Source: Akkermansiaceae bacterium (GTDB lineage Bacteria; Verrucomicrobiota; Verrucomicrobiia; Verrucomicrobiales; Akkermansiaceae). From it: 11,796 bases of DNA. The translations under genes were made by a program, and so were the position numbers. Of the stretch, positions 6,409-11,796 are shown piece after piece. The stretch is from positions 1 to 11,796 of the forward strand of contig JAHDGN010000070.1 in the NCBI GenBank assembly GCA_020627645.1. The letters run 5' to 3'. Each line of letters begins with the position of its first letter. Positions within the stretch are counted from its first letter, which is position 1. The notes beneath the pieces were generated by a model that saw only the letters and a program-made list of their open reading frames with translations, was not told where the DNA came from and made no database searches.

Positions 6409-9400
6409 TTACGGTGTGTTGATCACGCGAATGCGGTAAAATTCTTTGGTCGCGGTCGTTTGGGTCACGTTCGATCTTACAACTACCAGGTCAGTTCCGT
6501 TTGCTAGATCAGTGGTAGACACTGGGGTGATGTGAGTTGGGCCGGTTCGCCAGTTCACGAGGTCGTTGGAGATTTCGACCACAAATTGAATGTCTGGGGC
6601 ATTTTGTCTTCTGACATAGCTGAGTGAGGAGTATGTGCTTCCACCGGAGGTTGTTGTTCCAGGGGTCAGATGAGCATAGACGTTGAGAGGCACATTGGGG
6701 TCGGTGGCGAGGGCGTATTCGAGTAGATTTTCTGCGCCATCATTGTCGGGATCGGCAAATGGGCCTGTGATTGCAGGATTTGCGATTTCGGTTGGGGAGA
6801 AGTGGTTGGTGAGCCACAGGTCATAGCCGGATCCGGTGGTTGGGGATTCATCGACTCCTGGGGTTCCAAGGAAGGTGGAACTGGTGGTCCAAGAAGTGGA
6901 ATTGTTGAGGTCCTGTCCGGCTTGTAGGGAGTTAAGGATGAGGGAGACTCCGTCGCCATCGGCAGCGGTGGGCCATGGGGGATCGTCACTGTAGGTGAAG
7001 CTAATCACGGGTGTATTTTGGTTCAGAGAGATGGTCACGGTTTCTCCTCTATTGCTAAGGTTTCCGGACGCAAATTGCCCAATCAGGGGAAGAGAAGTTC
7101 CATATCGTTGTTCGAAGGCGGTTGTGTTTTTGGCAATGATGATTGTTTCACCAGGTGCGAGGGAGGTTTGAGTGGCGGTGGCGAAATCGAAGAGGATCCC
7201 ATCGGTGAAGCTGAGTTGGGAGAGATCGAGAGTGACGGTGGAAGAAATATTTTTGAGTTCGATGAATTCATAATCATCCTTATCGGTGAATGTCTCTCCA
7301 GACGTGGGACGTTGATCAGCGGGGTGATACATGACTTCGGTGATGATGAGATTGTTCGCCCAGAGGCTGGGGTCGAGAGATGTTGGTGTGAACTGAATGG
7401 GGTCAGACCAGTGACTGGTGCGTCCGGAAGAGTCTTCGTGTTGAACTCGAACGCGATAGGTGAAGCCGGGGGTGGCGATGGTGGGGGGGAAGGTGTATGA
7501 GGAAGTGAATGGGGTTATGTCTCCAGAGGTGGCTACGGTTTCGATTTCGTAGGTTCGGGGAGATCCGGTGATGTATCCGTCGAGTCCGGGTGCTGCGATT
7601 TGGGCGATGCGGTAACGCATTTTTCCGAAGGTGGCGTTTCCGTTGGGGTCGGAGAATGAGCTGCTGGTAAAAGTGAGGCTATCGGGGGAGTAGTCAGCGG
7701 GACCTGAGTAGGTGAGGGTTGGTTTATTGGGGATGTTGGGGTCATTGGCCTCGGATTTTACATATTCATATCCGTATCCAAGAGGGTTGCCATTGTTCAC
7801 GGCCCATGATGAGCCGGGGAAAGTGTTGGTGGTATATTTTAGGATGTAGTCGGCGAATCCTTCCACGTCTGCTGAGGAGAGAGTTCGTGTGAACGAACCT
7901 CCGTTAAAGCTATACATAAAGGTGGGCGCAAAAAAGTTTCCTCGGTGGGGAGGGGTTGGCCCGATACCGGGAACGTTGCTGCCGTCGCTGGTTCTGGGGT
8001 GTTCGTTCCAAATGTGGGCATCAAGGTCTGCCCAAGTTGGAGACTGGCCGGAGGGATTGATGAGTTGAAGGTATTCGTCGATCATTTGACCGATTTGTCC
8101 TCCGTTGTTGGAGCTGTCGGAGGCGACAAGGTCGAGGATTTCACGAGCACGATTTCGAAACTCGATGGCAAGGACGGCATGGTTGTTGATCGAGTTTCTT
8201 TGCCTGACGGTGCCATCCCAGTGAGTTTTGGGAATAAACATCATGTCGAAGTCCCAGGGCATGATGTACCATTTGTCTTCGGTTGGTTCTCGGTAGACGT
8301 AGTGGTTCCACCCTTCTCTTAAATCGACGTTTCCAAATAGGCGGTTGAGGGCGCGGAAAGTGTAGTATGAAGGAAGGTCGACGTTATCTCGCCACCATTG
8401 CACATTTTGAGCGCTTCCGCTGCTGGTGTTGAAAGAATTCCAGTCAGAGTTATCGGTGGGGTGGGTGGCTCCTTGTTCCTTTCTATCGCCTTCGCCGTTA
8501 TTTTCGATCTTGTAGATGTTTCCGTCAGCGAAATCTCGTTCGTCTAAGAAGGATCCATTCGGTTGTTCGATTGCGAGGTAGAGTCCCCAGAGGTCACTGT
8601 TATACTGGTATGCAGTCGTTTCAGTGCTTTCGTCGATAATGCGGAGTGAAAGGTAGTGAGTTCTGGGGGCGAGGACGCCGGCGACTTCATGCATTCGCAT
8701 CGTTGGTGCTTCATCGAGTCCGGTCATTCCTCGGTTGATGGGAACCCAGGGAGTGGCATTTGCTTGAAGGTTGATCGTGGTCCAGTCTTCGTCGTAGCGC
8801 TTTCCCCAGTTGTCACGGATTCTAAATTTTCGGGCAGGGTTGGCATAGAATCGCCATTTGTTTTTTCCTGAAACGTAGGTTGATTGTTCACCTCGAATTT
8901 TAAATTCGATATTGTCGTAGACTCTTCCGTCGTAGACGAGAGTGGCTCGGTAGCGGCTATTTTTTTGAGACGGGTTATACTGTGAATTTGTGACGTCGGA
9001 TGATTTGGCGATCAGGTGGTAGGTGGGGAGGTTGCCCATCATGGTTGACGGGAAGGTCGTGGATGTGCCACCTGCTTCGAAAACGCCCGACCAGGAAGGG
9101 AAGTTATCGTAAACGAAGTAGGCAAAATTGCGCTGTTCATCGTCTTGGTATGGAACGAGTTGTTGAGAACTAAGGTTGTCTTTGGCGATGATGCGGTAGC
9201 GATAGAGGTGGCGGTGGAGGTGTAAGAAGGCTGGAATGGTTGCGGTAAAGATTGAGTCGTTGGCGGTGGTGTCACCGTTGGAGCCGTTATCGACCATGGT
9301 GATGGGAGTCCAGGTGGATTGGTAGGCGGCGTCGGTTGTTCGGATGTAGTTTCCGGGAGCAACTCTTTGGTATTCGAGGGTGACTTTTTCGAGTCCATCG

Positions 9401-10560
9401 GAGTCGGTCACCTTGGCGGTGACGATCACAGGATCGGAAGAGGTTGGGCTTTGGGGGGTGTGGTTGACTTGTCGGATGATGGGGGGGGCGTTTGCAGCGA
9501 TAGAGCTATTGATTGAGCCTGGGGTCGGTCCATCGTTTCCGGTTCCTGAATCCACGGTGGCAAGAGTGACATCGAAGGAGAAGTCTGAGTTTGCGATGTT
9601 GGAGTTGAAGGCTTGGACAGCAATGATGTTTTGACCGGCATTCAGGAATGTTTGAGCGCCAAAGAGCGTGAATTCTTCCCACTCGACGTCGTGGCTGCTG
9701 GCGGTGGCGTTATACGCTAGGTTTCCGGTTGGGAGGTGAATGCGGCGGACTTCGACGCCATTGATCCAGATAATAGCCCCGTCATCGACATAAGTGCGGA
9801 GGAGGAGTTTTGAGGGAATGTTGGCGGGGTCAACATTGAAGGTGTGGCGGAAGAAGACTGAGGTGTAGTTGCCTTTCATATCAGAAAGGGTGGTGTTGAG
9901 GCCTGGATCTCCAAAACCGACTGGGGTGCGGGTTGTTTGCCAGCTGCTGTCTTCTGAAAATGAGAGTTCTCTCCAGGCTGAGGTGGGCGAGGAGGCTTCT
10001 GAAGTCCCTTTGCGAAATCTCCAATTGGTGGAGGATTCGATGATGTAGTCAGTTTCGAAAACCGTGCCTGACGAACGCCAAGATCCGCCGAGGTTGTTGT
10101 CTAAGGTTGGCGAGAGGAGTTCCATGGATCTTCCTTGCCCGCGGGCTCCGGTTGGCCATGGAAAGCCTGCTTTGTAGTCGACTTGGTCGATAATGGCACC
10201 TGAGGAATTTCGGAGATCGATTTCTTCGCCATCGTTCTTGAGTTTCCCGGTCCATGGGCCGAGGGCATTGCTAACTCCAAACACGGTGTTGATGGTGGCT
10301 GGGTTTTGAGCAATGACGAGGTAGCCACCGGCGGGAATGGAGGTTCCTGCCGGAAAGGTGTATTCGATGGCGTCTGTGATGGACCAGCCAGCGAGGCTAA
10401 CGGCGGTGGTTCCTGAGTTATGGAGTTCGATGAATTCGGCCGGAGATGCTTCGTTCTGCGGATCGTAGTGAACTTCGTTGATGATTACGTTCGCACTCGA
10501 GATGGCTGTTCCTAATAGGAGGGCAACCAATATGATCAGAGGGAATCGAGATCTCGTCAT
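6409..10560 (-). CDS. Large secreted lamin-tail / CotH kinase-like protein
   Basis: This 1383-residue exported protein starts with a Sec signal (MTRSRFPLIILVALLLGTAISSA, cleavage near 23). A first lamin-tail domain covers about 24-150 (NVIINEVHYDP, AEFIELHNSG, W-S-I-T-D, LVIAQNP). A galactose-binding-like beta domain follows at about 190-335 (LLLRTYVDDGAIIWINGVEV), then an Ig-like region at 358-470. The CotH kinase-like domain runs about 545-800: FKIRGEQST (553-561), LWGLYLAIEQPNGSFLDERD (657-676) and WYIMPWDFDMMF (764-775), with the W-x-x-x-P-W-D-x-D signature. A fibronectin-like part (945-1058) and a second lamin-tail domain (1070-1212) follow. A Ca-binding-type motif DPDNDGAENLLEYALATDP spans 1270-1288, and the end FVVEISNDLVNW...EFYRIRVINTP is typical of Verrucomicrobiota exported proteins. 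No PEP-CTERM anchor is seen. CotH phosphorylates spore-coat proteins in Bacillus; the substrate here is unknown. It converges on recR with 13 bases between the stops. Confidence 0.9.
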   Translation of the reverse strand: MTRSRFPLIILVALLLGTAISSANVIINEVHYDPQNEASPAEFIELHNSGTTAVSLAGWSITDAIEYTFPAGTSIPAGGYLVIAQNPATINTVFGVSNALGPWTGKLKNDGEEIDLRNSSGAIIDQVDYKAGFPWPTGARGQGRSMELLSPTLDNNLGGSWRSSGTVFETDYIIESSTNWRFRKGTSEASSPTSAWRELSFSEDSSWQTTRTPVGFGDPGLNTTLSDMKGNYTSVFFRHTFNVDPANIPSKLLLRTYVDDGAIIWINGVEVRRIHLPTGNLAYNATASSHDVEWEEFTLFGAQTFLNAGQNIIAVQAFNSNIANSDFSFDVTLATVDSGTGNDGPTPGSINSSIAANAPPIIRQVNHTPQSPTSSDPVIVTAKVTDSDGLEKVTLEYQRVAPGNYIRTTDAAYQSTWTPITMVDNGSNGDTTANDSIFTATIPAFLHLHRHLYRYRIIAKDNLSSQQLVPYQDDEQRNFAYFVYDNFPSWSGVFEAGGTSTTFPSTMMGNLPTYHLIAKSSDVTNSQYNPSQKNSRYRATLVYDGRVYDNIEFKIRGEQSTYVSGKNKWRFYANPARKFRIRDNWGKRYDEDWTTINLQANATPWVPINRGMTGLDEAPTMRMHEVAGVLAPRTHYLSLRIIDESTETTAYQYNSDLWGLYLAIEQPNGSFLDERDFADGNIYKIENNGEGDRKEQGATHPTDNSDWNSFNTSSGSAQNVQWWRDNVDLPSYYTFRALNRLFGNVDLREGWNHYVYREPTEDKWYIMPWDFDMMFIPKTHWDGTVRQRNSINNHAVLAIEFRNRAREILDLVASDSSNNGGQIGQMIDEYLQLINPSGQSPTWADLDAHIWNEHPRTSDGSNVPGIGPTPPHRGNFFAPTFMYSFNGGSFTRTLSSADVEGFADYILKYTTNTFPGSSWAVNNGNPLGYGYEYVKSEANDPNIPNKPTLTYSGPADYSPDSLTFTSSSFSDPNGNATFGKMRYRIAQIAAPGLDGYITGSPRTYEIETVATSGDITPFTSSYTFPPTIATPGFTYRVRVQHEDSSGRTSHWSDPIQFTPTSLDPSLWANNLIITEVMYHPADQRPTSGETFTDKDDYEFIELKNISSTVTLDLSQLSFTDGILFDFATATQTSLAPGETIIIAKNTTAFEQRYGTSLPLIGQFASGNLSNRGETVTISLNQNTPVISFTYSDDPPWPTAADGDGVSLILNSLQAGQDLNNSTSWTTSSTFLGTPGVDESPTTGSGYDLWLTNHFSPTEIANPAITGPFADPDNDGAENLLEYALATDPNVPLNVYAHLTPGTTTSGGSTYSSLSYVRRQNAPDIQFVVEISNDLVNWRTGPTHITPVSTTDLANGTDLVVVRSNVTQTTATKEFYRIRVINTP

Positions 10561-10614
10561 TTGGAGAATGTAGGTGCAGTTTCATGCATACTCAATGGGA
10601 AAAAATTTCATCTT

Positions 10615-10630
10615 CTTAAGATTTCTTAAG
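10615..10630. promoter_or_regulatory. Perfect 16-bp dyad between divergent genes, possible operator
   Basis: CTTAAGATTTCTTAAG is a perfect inverted repeat (7-base arms around a 2-base centre). It is also two copies of the palindrome CTTAAG spaced 10 bases apart, one helical turn. It lies in the only divergent control region for the LTD-CotH gene (start 10560) and hpt. The form fits a binding site for a dimeric regulator, but no protein can be named. The region is AT-rich, so chance is possible. Confidence 0.4.
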
Positions 10631-10699
10631 TTTTGACCATCTTGTGGTTTAGAGATGAGTTTTCTTGGCCTGATCGGGGGGATCGGGCTAGTTGGGTCT

Positions 10700-11242
10700 G
10701 TGCACAATGATATTGAGAAGGTTTTGATTGCCGAGGAGGTGATTGAGAAGCGATTGGATGCCATTGCGGAGCGGATTTATGGGGATTTTAAAGACGAGCC
10801 GACATTGCAGGTGGTGGCCATTTTGAAAGGGGCGTTGGTTTTTATGGCAGATTTATTGAGGCGGGTGCCTTTGAAGTTGGAGATCGAGTGTCTGAATGTC
10901 GCTAGTTACCATGGGGGGACAGAAAGCTCGGGCCGGGTTGATTTTTTGGATCGGACGATGCCGGATGTGAAAGGGCGTTCGATTTTGTTGTTGGATGATA
11001 TTTTGGATACTGGGAGGACTTTGTCCGTCGTTTCGGCGAAGTTGCAGGATTTGGGTGCAAGAGAAGTCAGGACTTGTGTTTTATTAACAAAGGACAAGAA
11101 GAGGATTGAGGAGGTGGAGGCGGATTATTCGGCTTTTGAGATTGGGGATGAATTTGTGGTTGGATATGGATTGGATTTTGATGGGAAATATCGGAACTTG
11201 CCATACGTGGGGGTTTTGAGGAAGGAAGTGATTGAATCATGA
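10700..11242 (+). CDS. hpt: Hypoxanthine phosphoribosyltransferase
   Basis: This cytoplasmic purine-salvage enzyme joins hypoxanthine (and usually guanine) to PRPP, giving IMP or GMP. From the GTG at 10700 it reads (V/M)HNDIEKVLIAEEVIEKRL, the usual start of bacterial Hpt. It then has VVAILKGALVFMADLLRRVP, the flexible-loop region ASYHGGTESSGRV, and the PRPP-binding motif SILLLDDILDTGRTL. The base-binding end is DEFVVGYGLDFDGKYRNLPY. All key elements are present. With the GTG start it has 180 residues, the family's normal length. An in-frame ATG at 10655 would add 15 uncharged residues (MSFLGLIGGIGLVGS) foreign to the family. It is a possible but less likely start, and neither start has a clear Shine-Dalgarno. 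The stop overlaps the next gene (ATGA at 11239-11242), so the two are probably coupled. Confidence 0.92.
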   Translation: MHNDIEKVLIAEEVIEKRLDAIAERIYGDFKDEPTLQVVAILKGALVFMADLLRRVPLKLEIECLNVASYHGGTESSGRVDFLDRTMPDVKGRSILLLDDILDTGRTLSVVSAKLQDLGAREVRTCVLLTKDKKRIEEVEADYSAFEIGDEFVVGYGLDFDGKYRNLPYVGVLRKEVIES

Positions 11243-11796
11243 ATTGTAAAACTGTTCGGGAAATTGATTCGTTGGACCAATTGGTGCGACGGGAGGGGAA
11301 TTTGAATTGGACTGTTGTTCAGGGGCTGGATTTAAGGAGTGTTGAGTTGGATTGGAATGGGCTGCAGTGTGAGGGAGCGATCTTTTTAGGGTGCCAATTT
11401 CCTGAGGAGGTTTCGCTCACGGGATTGATGGGGCGTGGGGCCTTGTTGTTTCCTGGTTTTCCTGATCTGCCGTATCATCCGTATCGTCCGGAATTGTATA
11501 CTCGTGAGGAGTTGATGGAGGGATGGAGTGCGGAGGAGGATTTGAGTTTAGATAAGCGGATCTATGATCATTTTGTGAAGTATGGGAAGAAGTCGCCCGA
11601 CGTAGTTGAGGCCTTGGCGGAGCGTCTTCATGATCATGCGATCGATGATGCTTTGGGTGATTTGTTGGAGGGAAGGGTGGAGAAGGATGGAGTGAAGAAA
11701 GTGGTGGCGATCATGGGGGGGCATAGCACGGGAAGAGATGATGTTTCGTTTCGAAGGGTGGCTCATTTGGCGCGGCTATTGACGAGGGAGGGGTAT
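11239..11796 (+). CDS. LOG-like Rossmann-fold nucleotide-binding protein, N-terminal part
   Basis: An open frame of 186 codons starts at the ATG inside the ATGA overlap with hpt and runs off the right edge without a stop. AAGGA about 12 bases upstream could serve as ribosome binding site. The first ~80 residues (LDLRSVELDW, CEGAIFLGCQFPEEVSLTGL) resemble a short pentapeptide/beta-helix-like N-terminal region. Next come LYTREELMEGW, LDKRIYDHFVKYGKK and EALAERLHDHAIDDALGDLL. Residues 157-186 (VVAIMGGHSTGRDD ... VAHLARLLTREGY) fit the first beta-alpha unit of a LOG/TIGR00730-type Rossmann fold. The expected next motif, GGGPGAMEAANLGA or similar, would lie just beyond the window. LOG enzymes cleave nucleoside monophosphates to free bases, but proteins with this longer N-terminus are mostly uncharacterised. 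Pairing with hpt suggests nucleotide metabolism; this is inference. Confidence 0.78.
   Translation, partial: MNCKTVREIDSLDQLVRREGNLNWTVVQGLDLRSVELDWNGLQCEGAIFLGCQFPEEVSLTGLMGRGALLFPGFPDLPYHPYRPELYTREELMEGWSAEEDLSLDKRIYDHFVKYGKKSPDVVEALAERLHDHAIDDALGDLLEGRVEKDGVKKVVAIMGGHSTGRDDVSFRRVAHLARLLTREGY

Noticed and set aside
10633..10661. TTGACC as a -35 box for hpt
   Set aside because: No acceptable -10 sequence lies 16-18 bases downstream.

Overview
The window looks like a chromosomal piece of a Verrucomicrobiota (PVC superphylum) bacterium. The evidence is a Tat-exported DUF1501 protein beside a DUF1549/DUF1553 protein with a CxxCH motif, plus a large secreted lamin-tail/CotH protein whose C-terminal region carries a D-x-D-x-A-x-N-L-L-E-Y-A-L-A-T-D-P motif and an 'E-I-S-N-D-L-V-N-W' segment of a kind common in that phylum. 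This placement rests on recognised protein families, not on a database search.

Layout, left to right. (1) The minus-strand 5' part of mutS (1-1027) runs off the left edge and changes reading frame near position 35-45. (2) A minus-strand cluster reads from 5153 down to 1170: a small one-TM protein resembling an anti-sigma/regulator, then the DUF1549/DUF1553 protein, then the DUF1501 protein. It ends at a strong intrinsic terminator (1094-1126). A two-copy 60/63-bp tandem repeat fills the gap between the two DUF genes. (3) Divergently, a plus-strand pair holds a four-TM membrane protein (5290-5802) overlapping recR (5789-6395). recR is broken by a frameshift inside its zinc-finger region. (4) Converging on recR with a 13-bp gap is a 1383-residue secreted LTD-CotH-LTD protein on the minus strand (6409-10560). 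(5) Divergent from that are hpt (hypoxanthine phosphoribosyltransferase) and, overlapping its stop codon by ATGA, the first 186 codons of a LOG-like Rossmann-fold protein that runs off the right edge.

How the genes relate. mutS and recR are DNA-repair genes, and both show a frame change of the same sense in this sequence. hpt and the LOG-like gene form a translationally coupled pair that may belong to nucleotide salvage. The DUF cluster and the LTD-CotH protein belong to the exported proteome that is expanded in this phylum, and their biochemical roles are largely unknown.

The plus strand is strongly G- and T-rich whichever strand carries the gene. Codon choice therefore differs sharply between plus-strand genes (TTG, GGG, GTG) and minus-strand genes (CTC, GGC, GTC), and many long non-coding frames stay open. 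No stretch over 300 bases lacks a gene. I saw no tRNA, rRNA, CRISPR array, insertion sequence or phage element. I did not find a clear new multi-gene system. The items most worth checking are the two frameshifted repair genes and the strand asymmetry.
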